Shown one piece after another: positions 1-8,821 of a stretch of 64,000 bases of DNA. The stretch comes from Desulfovibrio inopinatus DSM 10711 (lineage in GTDB: Bacteria > Desulfobacterota > Desulfovibrionia > Desulfovibrionales > Desulfovibrionaceae): positions 186,001 through 250,000 of the forward strand of contig NZ_AUBP01000007.1 of NCBI RefSeq assembly GCF_000429305.1, given 5' to 3'. The position numbers were made by a program, and so were the translations under genes. The notes beneath the pieces were generated by a model, which was not told where the DNA came from, made no database searches, and saw only the letters and a list, made by a program, of their open reading frames with translations. Numbering within the stretch: position 1 is the first letter of the stretch; each line of letters opens with the position of its first letter.

Positions 1-742
1 TCTCGCCACCGAAATCTTTTCGATCGATAATTCGTTTGACCCCGGCCAGGGATTTTCCTCCGGCCAGAAGCCAAAGGTTATCGCGGGCTTGGGTCAGGAC
101 GGAGTTCGGGTCGGCCCCGTCGGCAAGCAGTTCTGCCAAACCATATTTGGGCTTGATGCCGAGTGCATACGCGGACTGTCCTTGTGTATCGGTATCGATA
201 AGCAATGTATTGTGGCCGATGCGGGCCATTGCCGCGGCCAGGTTGACAGCGGTCGTGGTTTTGCCGACACCGCCTTTACTGATGATAATGCCGATTTTAC
301 GCGTCCAGTATGAACGTGCTTCGCGGCTTGTGGTCGGAGCGGAGGAAGTCGGTTCGCCGTCGTCCGGGACAAGCGACTCGCGAGGCATACGGAAAACAGG
401 CTCCTCCGGAGACTGGGGCGTCGGGTCAACGTCGGCTTTGGCCTGCGGGGCAGGTGGAGACGTTGTCGGCTTAGGAAAAACACCAGGACGACGCGCCATG
501 GGCGGGACGGACGTTGCGACTGGTGGTGTTGCGGCGTCGGTGGTTTCGCTCACGCGGAGCGGGAACCGGCGATGGCAATTCTTGCAAATGGCCGATGTCG
601 GTTTTTGCGGAATTTTAGATGCTTCAATGATATGGCGTTTTTTGCAATGGGGGCAAATGACGATAACCTTGTTGTCGTCCCCGGACTGCCCCCTGGCATT
701 CGGGGCCATTTGGATGTCACTGGTGTCCGTAGTCTTGAGCAT
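1..742 (-). CDS. ParA-family ATPase with N-terminal zinc ribbon (partial, runs off left edge)
   Basis: Read on the minus strand from an ATG at 740-742, preceded by an AAGGAG Shine-Dalgarno about 9 bases upstream. The frame stays open to the left edge, so the C-terminus is missing. About the first 55 residues hold a zinc-ribbon pattern (ICPHC then ICKNC, two CxxC pairs). A Pro/Thr/Ala-rich linker of about 75 residues follows. Then comes a deviant Walker A motif, SKGGVGKTT, followed by the ParA/Soj-type segment ending its second strand in LIDTDTQGQS. ParA ATPases form ATP-dependent dimers on DNA or at poles to position chromosomes, plasmids, chemoreceptors or secretion machines. The target here is unknown. 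A basic DNA-binding-like protein lies just upstream on the same strand. A long plus-strand open frame over the same bases is its antisense shadow. Confidence 0.88.
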   Translation of the reverse strand, partial: MLKTTDTSDIQMAPNARGQSGDDNKVIVICPHCKKRHIIEASKIPQKPTSAICKNCHRRFPLRVSETTDAATPPVATSVPPMARRPGVFPKPTTSPPAPQAKADVDPTPQSPEEPVFRMPRESLVPDDGEPTSSAPTTSREARSYWTRKIGIIISKGGVGKTTTAVNLAAAMARIGHNTLLIDTDTQGQSAYALGIKPKYGLAELLADGADPNSVLTQARDNLWLLAGGKSLAGVKRIIDRKDFGGE

Positions 743-817
743 GTGGTGCCGCTCCTTGCGTCTGTGTTCGTGCCGAACCGGCAGTGTCCGGCATGGCGCA
801 ATGTCTCAAAATATATT

Positions 818-1330
818 CTACGATGCTTCCGGATCGTTTTTTCGCTTCTTTTTTAAAGCCAGCGATTTGGCTAAAGCACTTTCCGACCCTTTGACGGCTA
901 ATTCTTCAAGCACCAAGGCCAGGGCTTCGTCCACAATGGTGGATTTGGAAATGCATCCCTTGTGTTGATGAGGACATATTCGGCGTAATTCTTTCTTGGC
1001 GTCATCAAGTCCCCGAGCGTTTTGCGCAGTCAGGTAAACGGTAGATTTCTTTTTGGTTGCCTTTTTTCGTTTACTGGCTTGCTTCTTCTGTGCTGTTTTG
1101 GGGACCGGATGAAGTGTTTTGGGAGTTCGACCAGTGAGCGAACTGGGACGTTGTTGAGGTGCAATGGCTTCGGCGTGACGTCGAATCACGTCCTGGAGCT
1201 CATTTTCCCTGTCGAAGGTCTCATCCTGCGACGGGTTGAGGAGTTCAGCCATAACATCGGGTGCACCTTGTGCACTTGGGCCGGAAAGATCGGATCGTCG
1301 CCGCATCCAAAACGTCATCTTTTTCTCCAT
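818..1330 (-). CDS. small basic protein with ribbon-helix-helix-like C-terminus, ParA neighbour
   Basis: About 170 residues from an ATG at 1328-1330, with GGAC about 9 bases upstream. A longer frame to 1456 exists, but its extra N-terminus lacks a good ribosome site. The middle is Lys-rich (KKQASKRKKATKKKSTVYL). It leads into a strand-helix-helix-looking segment, about residues 95-150, whose last helix reads STIVDEALALVLEEL, typical of ribbon-helix-helix repressors and ParB/ParG-type partition partners. It also has an inserted Cys/His piece (CPHQHKGC). It lies 75 bases upstream of the ParA-like gene in the same direction, so a two-gene partition or positioning operon is the likely reading. 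Family assignment is by pattern only. Confidence 0.7.
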   Translation of the reverse strand: MEKKMTFWMRRRSDLSGPSAQGAPDVMAELLNPSQDETFDRENELQDVIRRHAEAIAPQQRPSSLTGRTPKTLHPVPKTAQKKQASKRKKATKKKSTVYLTAQNARGLDDAKKELRRICPHQHKGCISKSTIVDEALALVLEELAVKGSESALAKSLALKKKRKNDPEAS

Positions 1331-1741
1331 GGGAGCCGTCCTTGTGCATCGCCGGACGCCGCCTGTCCACAAGCTGTGGAATACGAGAACACGATTCGTG
1401 GAAGACCCCGTGGTCGTCGTCGCGGTCCATTTCCGTATTTGATATCGATTCATCACCTATACTTTCCTGTATAAGACCAAGGAAGGTCCTTGTCACGCGA
1501 TGAACACAGAATGACTCAATATACGGTGTAAAGCATAAACCATACCGTTTACAGTTGGCAGGAGTCGGTGTCATATTACAGGCATATTTTTTGTATTCGA
1601 TATCATTTCGGCTGCACAAGAATCGATACGGTCAACTTCCACGACGCTTAAGACTTGTTTCGGTTGCGTTCACGTCGTAGTGTCATAGACAGATACAGAG
1701 CACATGTGTTGCATCGGCAGCACGATCAAGGAAGAGCCGGC
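1331..1741. other. intergenic region between divergent units
   Basis: About 410 bases separate the minus-strand ParA pair from the plus-strand Tad block. No convincing gene was seen; short open frames lack ribosome sites. A small perfect inverted repeat (CAAGGA, 3-base loop, TCCTTG) lies near 1479-1493. Promoters for both directions are expected here but none could be assigned with confidence. Confidence 0.5.
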
Positions 1742-2155
1742 ATGCCTTTATCCAACGAAATTACCCGTTCGCTCAATGATCTTCGTGATACGGTGCAGGA
1801 CGTCGCTCCGGGAGGTGTTCCCGGGGGGAACGCGTTGGACAGCGATGTCATGGAAAAGGCAATGACATGGTTGACCGAAGCCTTTGACGCCGTGCGTGAA
1901 GTGCTTTCCACGCCGCATGCTGTTATAAGCCTCGTCATTATCACGTTCTCTCTGTATGGCACGTATGCGCTTTTGCGCTCCGAAGGAATCGTGTCAGGCA
2001 AACGAGCACGCGGCGATGTTCCGCAAGTGAGCATTCTGGGGACGGTATTCCGCTTTTTTTCCCGGCTTATCCTGCGATTTGTCATCATGGCGATTTTGCT
2101 TCTGCTCATGTATACCTTTTTGTACCCGAAACTTGCCGGCATGTTTGCCGGATAA
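1742..2155 (+). CDS. small membrane protein at head of Tad locus
   Basis: 137 residues from an ATG at 1742 with AAGGAAG 8 bases upstream. The longer frame from 1655 has no ribosome site. The first 55 residues are soluble. Two hydrophobic segments follow, about residues 57-75 (VISLVIITFSLYGTYALL) and 105-130 (LILRFVIMAILLLLMYTF), joined by a basic loop. No family was recognised. It ends 11 bases before the tadZ-like gene, so it is probably the first gene of that operon. A role as an inner-membrane accessory of the pilus machine is only inferred from position. Confidence 0.7.
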   Translation: MPLSNEITRSLNDLRDTVQDVAPGGVPGGNALDSDVMEKAMTWLTEAFDAVREVLSTPHAVISLVIITFSLYGTYALLRSEGIVSGKRARGDVPQVSILGTVFRFFSRLILRFVIMAILLLLMYTFLYPKLAGMFAG

Positions 2156-2166
2156 CACAGCACCGG

Positions 2167-3348
2167 ATGAGACCCATGCGTGATCAGATTGCCGTCATTC
2201 TTGATATCGTCGACCCTGCCACTCGTGAAATTGTCGAACGCGTCATTGCCGACGTCGGGGATATCGAAGTCCTCGGAGGAGGTCCGGATGCGACGTCGTT
2301 ATTCATTATGGAAGCATCCGAAGATATTGGTGCTGACTTGGAGCAGGTGCGTTCCCTGATGGAGAGTCATCCGGACATCGATGTCTTTTTCATTTCCGAA
2401 AAGATGGATAACGATGTCTTGCTTGCCGCCATGCGCGCCGGCGTCCGGGAGTTTTTCAAAGATCCTCCCGATGAAGAAGAACTGCGTCTGGCGCTGTGGA
2501 GATTTAAGGAACGTCGTGAAAAGCTCAAAGAGCATGTCCAATCCAAGCAAGGCATGCTGATCAATGTGATTGGTGCCAAAGGCGGTGTGGGCACGACCAC
2601 GCTGGCGGTCAATTTAGCAGATTCTTTTGGACGCATAGATGAGGTGTCGTCGGTTGTTCTTATCGACATGAATTTGCCGTATGGTGAAGTCGAGTTGTTT
2701 CTTGACCTCAAACCCAAATTCCACTGGGGCGAGGTTGTGAGCAATATTTCCCGACTCGATGCAACGTACCTCATGAGCGTGCTCACGAGACATCCTTCTG
2801 GATTGTACGTTCTTCCCCCACCAAGTCAGCTCGAAGACCTTCAATCAGCAACACCGGAAAACATTGCCAGTATCCTTGAAATGATGCGTGGACTTTTTGA
2901 TGTCATTGTCATTGATCTCGGAATGTATCTTGACGAAGTGACGCTGAAGGTTATGGAAGTTTCAGATACCATTCTTCTCACATCGGTGCAGAATTTGACC
3001 TGCCTTGCCAATGTCAAACGATTTTTGGAACATTTCCGACAGCCGGATATGAATTGGGAAGAAAAAATTCATATCGTCGTGAACCGGTATCTTGCCGACT
3101 GCGACCTGACCGTCGCCGATATGGAAGAAACCATGGAAAAGAAGAGTTTTTGGCAAATTCCTAATGATTACAAAGCGACGCTTGATGCCATCAACCAAGG
3201 GCAAACATTGTTTGTTAATGCACCCAAGCAGCCGGTCACCAAGAGTGTGGAAGGCCTGGCCAGAGAGCTGTTGCCTCAAAAAGAAAAGAAGAAAAAAGGA
3301 CTCGGTTTGTTTGGATTGAGCAAGTTGTTTCCTTTGAAGAAATCATGA
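2167..3348 (+). CDS. tadZ: TadZ/CpaE-like pilus localisation ATPase
   Basis: 393 residues. The N-terminal ~115 residues look like a receiver-type fold (hydrophobic strands IAVILDIVD, VFFISEKMDN, then REFFKDPPDEEELRLAL), as in CpaE/TadZ, where the domain is atypical and often not phosphorylated. A MinD/ParA ATPase domain follows, with deviant Walker A AKGGVGTTT at about residues 137-145 and LIDMNLPYGEVELFLDL and VIVIDLGMYLDEV downstream. The C-terminus is Lys-rich. TadZ is thought to mark the site of Tad (Flp) pilus assembly and recruit TadA. Two in-frame ATGs, at 2167 and 2176, compete and neither has a strong ribosome site; the second follows GGATGAG. The next gene is the secretion ATPase. 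Confidence 0.9.
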   Translation: MRPMRDQIAVILDIVDPATREIVERVIADVGDIEVLGGGPDATSLFIMEASEDIGADLEQVRSLMESHPDIDVFFISEKMDNDVLLAAMRAGVREFFKDPPDEEELRLALWRFKERREKLKEHVQSKQGMLINVIGAKGGVGTTTLAVNLADSFGRIDEVSSVVLIDMNLPYGEVELFLDLKPKFHWGEVVSNISRLDATYLMSVLTRHPSGLYVLPPPSQLEDLQSATPENIASILEMMRGLFDVIVIDLGMYLDEVTLKVMEVSDTILLTSVQNLTCLANVKRFLEHFRQPDMNWEEKIHIVVNRYLADCDLTVADMEETMEKKSFWQIPNDYKATLDAINQGQTLFVNAPKQPVTKSVEGLARELLPQKEKKKKGLGLFGLSKLFPLKKS

Positions 3349-3494
3349 CATCGTAACGGGTGGAACGGAAGGCGTCGAGTCCACCCGATGCTGCATTGTA
3401 TCTAACGTCTCGGGTATACGGTTCGCCTGGGACAATCGGCCAAAACGGGAGCCACAAGGTTGCTCTTAGGCCGATATCGCCACAAGGAGACGAT

Positions 3495-4895
3495 ATGGGA
3501 TTCCCTGCCCGCCCAAGTTTCACTGCTCCAAAACGGCTTGATCGATCGGAAAAATCTACCGGCGAAAGCAAATCCAAGTCCAAATCAAAATCCGAAAGTC
3601 GACAAGTTGAAGTTGATACGTATTACGAAATAAAGACCAAAATACATGACAGATTGATTGATCTCATTGATCTGTCATTGCTCGACACGTTGGAAGAAGA
3701 CGCGTTGAAGGGCGAAATCGGAAAATTGGTGGAGCGCCTTTTGCGTGAAGAATTTGCGCAGATGCCGCTTAACCAATTCGAGCGTGATAAACTTGTCGCG
3801 GAAATTCAAGATGAAATGCTCGGTCTTGGGCCGCTCGAACCGTTTCTCAAAGACCCAAGCGTGAGCGATATCATGGTGAATTCCTATCGCCAGATTTGGG
3901 TGGAACGCAAAGGAAAGCTTCAGCTCACAGACTCGCGTTTTAAAGACAATACACATTTAAAAAAGATCATTGATCGCATCGTGTCCCGTGTAGGGCGGCG
4001 CGTCGATGAATCTTCGCCCATGGTAGATGCTCGTTTGGCGGACGGTTCTCGCGTCAATGCTATTATTTCTCCGTTGGCAATTGATGGTCCGGCATTGTCT
4101 ATTCGTAAATTTTCACGTGACCCTTTGGAAATCCCCGACCTTGTCAATTATAAAGCATTGACGCAGGAAATTGCCGAAGTGCTTCGCGGGTGTGTGCAAT
4201 GCCGGCTCAATATTCTCATTTCCGGGGGGACCGGTTCCGGGAAGACCACTATGCTCAATTGTTTGTCACGGTTTATCCCGTCGGACGAACGTATTGTCAC
4301 GGTAGAAGACGCGGCCGAACTTCAGCTCAAGCAGGAGCATGTCGTACGTTTGGAAACACGGCCGCCCAATATTGAAGGGAAAGGCGAAATTACACAGCGT
4401 GACCTCGTCAAAAACTGTCTGCGTATGCGCCCCGACCGTGTTATAATCGGCGAAGTTCGCGGTGGTGAAGCCCTGGACATGTTACAAGCCATGAACACAG
4501 GACACGACGGGTCTTTGGCCACCATTCACGCCAACACCCCGCGTGACGCCTTGATGCGTTTGGAAACCATGGTCGCGATGACCGGCTTGAATATCTCTTC
4601 GGAATCGCTGAAGCGGTATGTTTCTTCCGCCATCGATGTCATTATTCAAATTGCGCGTTTGTCCGATGGTTCGCGTAAGCTCATCAGCTTTCAAGAAATT
4701 ACCGGCATGGAAGGAGAAATCATCACCATGCAGGAGATTTTCGCCTTCGAACAGCATGGCCTGTCGGCAGAGAATAAAGTCAAAGGGGTTTTTGTTTCCC
4801 GAGGCATTCGTCCGAAATTCTACTCAAAATTTATCTCCAAAGGCGTCACGGTCCCGGACGACGTCTTTAATCCGGGTGTCATTATGGAAGTATAG
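3495..4895 (+). CDS. tadA: Tad/Flp pilus assembly ATPase TadA/CpaF
   Basis: 466 residues from an ATG at 3495, with AAGGAGA at 3484-3490. The frame is open back to 3360 but without a start context. After a Ser/Lys-rich disordered head (residues 15-40) comes the CpaF N-terminal domain, then the type II/IV secretion ATPase core: Walker [10 protein letters not shown] at about 244-252, Asp box VTVEDAAEL near 270, Walker [12 protein letters not shown] near 317-325, and His box [19 protein letters not shown] near 336-353. It hydrolyses ATP at the inner membrane to drive pilin polymerisation through TadB/TadC. All motif residues appear intact and the length is normal for the family. Confidence 0.95.
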   Translation: MGFPARPSFTAPKRLDRSEKSTGESKSKSKSKSESRQVEVDTYYEIKTKIHDRLIDLIDLSLLDTLEEDALKGEIGKLVERLLREEFAQMPLNQFERDKLVAEIQDEMLGLGPLEPFLKDPSVSDIMVNSYRQIWVERKGKLQLTDSRFKDNTHLKKIIDRIVSRVGRRVDESSPMVDARLADGSRVNAIISPLAIDGPALSIRKFSRDPLEIPDLVNYKALTQEIAEVLRGCVQCRLNILISGGTGSGKTTMLNCLSRFIPSDERIVTVEDAAELQLKQEHVVRLETRPPNIEGKGEITQRDLVKNCLRMRPDRVIIGEVRGGEALDMLQAMNTGHDGSLATIHANTPRDALMRLETMVAMTGLNISSESLKRYVSSAIDVIIQIARLSDGSRKLISFQEITGMEGEIITMQEIFAFEQHGLSAENKVKGVFVSRGIRPKFYSKFISKGVTVPDDVFNPGVIMEV

Positions 4896-4907
4896 GGGGA
4901 TGGTGTC

Positions 4908-5888
4908 ATGAAGCCCTTTATTTCCCTTCTCGTTGCCATAGCCGTTTTTTCGGCCTTGTTTTATCTGCTTTTTGCCGTGTTTTCGCTGGTCATGCGCCGC
5001 ATTACCCAAAAGGAAGCCAAGGCGTTTCAAAACCGATTGGCGACGGTCCGCGGCGAACATATCCAAGAGACCGAAATCGATATCACGAAAAAACAGCAAC
5101 ACAGTGCCATCCCCTGGTTTGATGTTGTGCTTTCGCGTCTCCACTGGAGTAAGGAACTGGAAAAAAGCATGGAACAAGCCGATATGAAGACACCGCTCGG
5201 CGTCTTCATTCTGCTGTCTTTGCTTCTCGGGGTGACGAGCTATCTTTTTGGACTCGGATTTTCGGATAGCGCCCTTGTGCCGCCTGTCGCCGGATTGGGC
5301 GGTGTGTTGATGCCGTTTTTCTGGCTCCGCCGAAAAAAGAAATCACGGGCGAATCGGTTTGAGAAACAACTTCCCGAAGCCTTGGACCTTGTGGCTCGGG
5401 CTCTTCGTGCCGGTCACACCTTTACCAGTGGCATGGCCATGGTGGGTAAAGAATTCGATGACCCCATTAAGACGGAATTCGGCCGTACGTTGGAAGAAAT
5501 CAATATTGGCGCCAATCCGCAGGAAGCGTTGGATAACTTGGAACAGCGCGTGGATAGCCCAGACCTGACCTTTTTCGTCATTTCCGTCAAAATACAAAGT
5601 GAAACAGGGGGTAACCTTTCTGAGGTCATTGAAAGCATCGCGCATACGATCCGAGAGCGTTTCAAGTTGCGTGGTCGCGTCGATGCCTTGGCTGCGGAAG
5701 GGAAATTGTCGGCGATAGTTTTGGTTCTCCTTCCTTTTGGTGTGGCATTTGCCATCAATCTGCTCAATCCCGACTATCTCGCCACGTTGCAAGGGGAGTG
5801 GCTGGGGAAGGTCATGCTCTATATGGCAGGTTCTCTCATGTTTATGGGCATTGTCGTCATCAAGAAGATGATCAATATCAAGGTGTAA
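4908..5888 (+). CDS. tadB: Tad pilus inner-membrane platform protein TadB
   Basis: 326 residues. It begins with a transmembrane helix (residues 3-30), has a soluble segment, then two hydrophobic helices around residues 95-140. The conserved GspF-type domain follows (RFEKQLPEALDLVARALRAGHTFTSGMAMV, about 148-175; then ETGGNLSEVIESIAHTIRER). Two C-terminal helices end the protein. TadB pairs with TadC as the membrane platform on which the TadA ATPase acts. The ATG follows a GGGGGA sequence with 7 bases between, 12 bases after tadA. It ends 4 bases before tadC. Confidence 0.93.
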   Translation: MKPFISLLVAIAVFSALFYLLFAVFSLVMRRITQKEAKAFQNRLATVRGEHIQETEIDITKKQQHSAIPWFDVVLSRLHWSKELEKSMEQADMKTPLGVFILLSLLLGVTSYLFGLGFSDSALVPPVAGLGGVLMPFFWLRRKKKSRANRFEKQLPEALDLVARALRAGHTFTSGMAMVGKEFDDPIKTEFGRTLEEINIGANPQEALDNLEQRVDSPDLTFFVISVKIQSETGGNLSEVIESIAHTIRERFKLRGRVDALAAEGKLSAIVLVLLPFGVAFAINLLNPDYLATLQGEWLGKVMLYMAGSLMFMGIVVIKKMINIKV

Positions 5889-5892
5889 ATGT

Positions 5893-6840
5893 ATGGCTTC
5901 ACCGCTTCTTATTGCCGGACTTGTATGTATTGCCGTGCTCTTGGCGGTGTACGCGTTGCTGGGTATTTTTGAAGAACAAAAACAACGTGACTCCATGCGC
6001 AATCGATTGCGCGAGGTGTCGGAGCACATTGATATAAATCGGAAAGAAACGTCGGCATCATGGCTGCACAAGTCTTTCATGCTGCTGTTCGCCCGGCTTG
6101 GGGAATCGGTCAAACCCAAGAAGAAAAAAGATCTCGGCAAGGCTGAAAGCGATTTGATGCATGCTGGTTTTCGCAGCAAGAATGCCGTGGCCGTTTTTTG
6201 GGGGTTTAAGATTGGGTTGGCACTTTTCGGTATGACGGCCTGCCTTGTCACCATGCTCATTTTTATGGGAAATGTGAGCTATGAAGTGGTGGCTATTGTT
6301 ACTCTTGCCGTGACGCTCCTCTTCCTGTACTTGCCCGGAGTATGGTTGAATTGGCGAATCAGTGTGCGCAAGGACAATATTTCGCGCGGTTTGCCCGATG
6401 CCCTTGACCTGCTTGTTGTTTGCGTCGAAGCAGGGATGGGGCTTGATGCTGCCATTGACCGGGTCGGCATGGAAATGCGGGCCAAATGTCAGGAACTCAG
6501 CGACGAACTCAAAATGCTCAGCCTGGAGCTGCGCGCCGGGAAGGCTCGGCGTGAAGCCCTCAAAAATTTAGCCGAACGTATCGGCATTGATGACGTCAAT
6601 TCTCTGGTCGCTTTGCTTATTCAAGCCGATATCTTCGGGACGAGCGTAGCCCTGACACTGCGTGTTTACGCCGATACCATGCGAACCAAACGATTTCAGC
6701 GGGCCGAGGAACAGGCCGCCAAGCTGCCGGTTAAACTCCTCTTCCCCTTGATTTTCTTCATTCTGCCGCCACTCTTTATTGTCATTATGGGACCGGCGGT
6801 TATTCGACTGATGAAGGTATTCAATGTTGTCGGACAATAA
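5893..6840 (+). CDS. tadC: Tad pilus inner-membrane platform protein TadC
   Basis: 315 residues with the same topology as TadB: an N-terminal helix, a pair of helices near residues 95-150 and a GspF-type domain. That domain reads RGLPDALDLLVVCVEAGMGLDAAIDRVG at about 163-190, and DVNSLVALLIQADIFGTSVALTLRVYADTMR later. A hydrophobic C-terminal helix follows. It forms the second half of the TadB/TadC platform. The start codon sits 4 bases after the tadB stop, with AAGGTG overlapping the end of tadB, which suggests translational coupling. Confidence 0.93.
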   Translation: MASPLLIAGLVCIAVLLAVYALLGIFEEQKQRDSMRNRLREVSEHIDINRKETSASWLHKSFMLLFARLGESVKPKKKKDLGKAESDLMHAGFRSKNAVAVFWGFKIGLALFGMTACLVTMLIFMGNVSYEVVAIVTLAVTLLFLYLPGVWLNWRISVRKDNISRGLPDALDLLVVCVEAGMGLDAAIDRVGMEMRAKCQELSDELKMLSLELRAGKARREALKNLAERIGIDDVNSLVALLIQADIFGTSVALTLRVYADTMRTKRFQRAEEQAAKLPVKLLFPLIFFILPPLFIVIMGPAVIRLMKVFNVVGQ

Positions 6841-6925
6841 ACAACAACGTTTTCGTCAGGGACAGGATCGTTTTTTTCGTAACTGCACTCTGCACAACAC
6901 CATGATATATTGCCGGTGATTAACC

Positions 6926-8821
6926 ATGCTACGTCATATCAGTATAATCGTTCTTCTTGGCGCTATAATGGCGTTACCTTTGGGTTGCGTCAAAAACAAA
7001 CAGAAAACGCTGGACGAGCTGCTCCCTGAAAAGACCCAAGCGGAGATGCTCGAAAGCCAGGGCGATAAGCTCTATCGCGAGGGCCAAGCCGAACAGGCTG
7101 TGGTATTTTATGAGCGTGCTCGTCACGAAGGAGCTCCAGAATACCGCATCGCTTATAAAAGTGGCATGGCCATGATGATGCTCAAAAAGCTTCCCGTTGC
7201 CTTGGAACTTTTTCAAGAAGCGGCTGAAGGCGATGAAAAATACCGAGCCAGGGCCTATCAAGCGTCTGGATTTGCAGCGTTTGGTTTGGGCAAAGCAGAG
7301 CAATCGGAAATTTATTTGCGCAAGGCTCTGGAAGAAAATCCCAAGTTAGTGGAGTCACACAATTTGCTTGGGGTGTTGCTCAACAATCGCAATATGCCGC
7401 AGGCAGCTTTAGAAGAATTCCAGGCCGCTATGCGTTTGTCTGGAGGGTCTCCGGATGTCTTCAACAATATCGGTATCAGTTATCTTAAACTCGACAAGTA
7501 CGAAGAGGCGGCAAAGGCGTTTGTGCAGTCCCTCTCTTTGAAAGAAAATGGGCGGACGTGGAACAATCTTGGTCTGTCGTTATGCAAACTCGGTCGATTC
7601 GATCGGGCGTTGTCTGCATTTGAACAAGCCGGACCGAAAGCCGGTGCCTATAACAATATTGCCATGTGCTATCAGGAAGCCGGCAAAACGACCGAAGCGG
7701 CGGAATATTTCAGTAAAGCGCGTGAACTCGATCCCGGTTCTATTGCGGTGGAAGGCGCCGAAATCGATATCGAGCAAACAACGGGAACACCGCTTGATCA
7801 AGCCGAAGCAGACGTGTCTGGCGAGCACATTGCAAAGGCCGGCCATGAGACTTTTCTGTTGAAAGAACGTGTCCCGTTGGACGAAAAGGGTCTGCCAGCG
7901 GGAAACGCTGTCGCAGACGCTTCTGAGGCTGATATGTCGAAGTCGCAAGACTATGCCTCCTCCGGTGTATTGCCGGCTCCCTCGGACTCAAAGACGTCTA
8001 CTTTTGCGGCAGCCGTGAAAAAGGGAACGAGTGTCGAAAAAACAAGTGGTCCCTCGACTGGGCGCTTGCCGGTCGCGGCTGTGCGTCCCATGCCGTTGTC
8101 CAATGCTCCGTCGTCGGACACAAAGTCTGCTCCAGAAAAAATTGCTGAAGCCGGCACAACCACGAAAGCCAAAGAGATGGCTGCACTGGCTCCTCCAAAA
8201 ATCAAATCCACTCCCCTTGAACCGGCGAGCGAGACCCCTTCGCCTGCAGAGAATTTGCCCGAGCCACTTCCTGAACCGGCAACACCCGAGCCGACAAAAG
8301 AGCCCGTGAAACCCGCGCCAACAACACCGACACCGGATCGGAATGAGCCTCTTGATCCACAGGCTTCTTCGACCCCCGCAACGGCGCAAAAGCTTGTACA
8401 AACTGCTCTGGCAACAGGGTCGACATCAACCGATGCCGGATCGGCGATGGCTGTGAAGACAACGTCCTCAACGCCATCGGGAGGCCCCATTGCAATTACC
8501 GATTATACGATTGTCGATACTCCGGATGTATTTGTCTTACGCCTGATGACGGCACAGCCCCTTGGGGAAGCGAGAGCCTTTGATAATAATGATCCGGTCG
8601 GCATGGTTGTCGATTTTGACGGAGTATACACCAAACCCCCAAAAATTAAGCTTAAAGCAACCGGGGGACTTGTGAAAGCCGTACGTATGTGGGCGCATCC
8701 GGATAAATTGCGGGTTGTTTTTGATTTTGGTCCGTCTGTAGGGGCTACACCGCCCAGCTTATCTTTACATCCTCTGAGTGATGGAACCGAAATTCGGCTG
8801 ACACGAAGCTCCAAATCATGA
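6926..8821 (+). CDS. TPR lipoprotein with C-terminal AMIN-like domain (TadD-like)
   Basis: 631 residues. A lipoprotein signal peptide ends in the lipobox LPLGC, with the modified Cys at about residue 21. Residues 35-260 are tandem tetratricopeptide repeats (AEQAVVFYERARHEGAPEYR, VESHNLLGVLLNNRNMPQAALEEFQAAMRL, and so on). A long low-complexity Pro/Thr/Ala/Glu stretch (about 270-510) follows. The last ~110 residues (ITDYTIVDTPDVFVLRLMT to the end) resemble an AMIN domain, which binds peptidoglycan or secretin-associated partners. Its place right after tadC fits TadD, the pilotin-like TPR lipoprotein needed for secretin assembly. The Pro-rich spacer and AMIN end go beyond a classical TadD. The stop codon overlaps the next start (ATGA). 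Confidence 0.85.
   Translation: MLRHISIIVLLGAIMALPLGCVKNKQKTLDELLPEKTQAEMLESQGDKLYREGQAEQAVVFYERARHEGAPEYRIAYKSGMAMMMLKKLPVALELFQEAAEGDEKYRARAYQASGFAAFGLGKAEQSEIYLRKALEENPKLVESHNLLGVLLNNRNMPQAALEEFQAAMRLSGGSPDVFNNIGISYLKLDKYEEAAKAFVQSLSLKENGRTWNNLGLSLCKLGRFDRALSAFEQAGPKAGAYNNIAMCYQEAGKTTEAAEYFSKARELDPGSIAVEGAEIDIEQTTGTPLDQAEADVSGEHIAKAGHETFLLKERVPLDEKGLPAGNAVADASEADMSKSQDYASSGVLPAPSDSKTSTFAAAVKKGTSVEKTSGPSTGRLPVAAVRPMPLSNAPSSDTKSAPEKIAEAGTTTKAKEMAALAPPKIKSTPLEPASETPSPAENLPEPLPEPATPEPTKEPVKPAPTTPTPDRNEPLDPQASSTPATAQKLVQTALATGSTSTDAGSAMAVKTTSSTPSGGPIAITDYTIVDTPDVFVLRLMTAQPLGEARAFDNNDPVGMVVDFDGVYTKPPKIKLKATGGLVKAVRMWAHPDKLRVVFDFGPSVGATPPSLSLHPLSDGTEIRLTRSSKS

Noticed and set aside
36-968. Plus-strand open frame of 310 codons
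   Set aside because: It is antisense to the ParA-type gene and its neighbour; the minus strand carries Walker A and zinc-ribbon motifs and good ribosome sites.
5343-6260. Minus-strand open frame of 305 codons across tadB/tadC
   Set aside because: Antisense to two convincing pilus genes in an operon.
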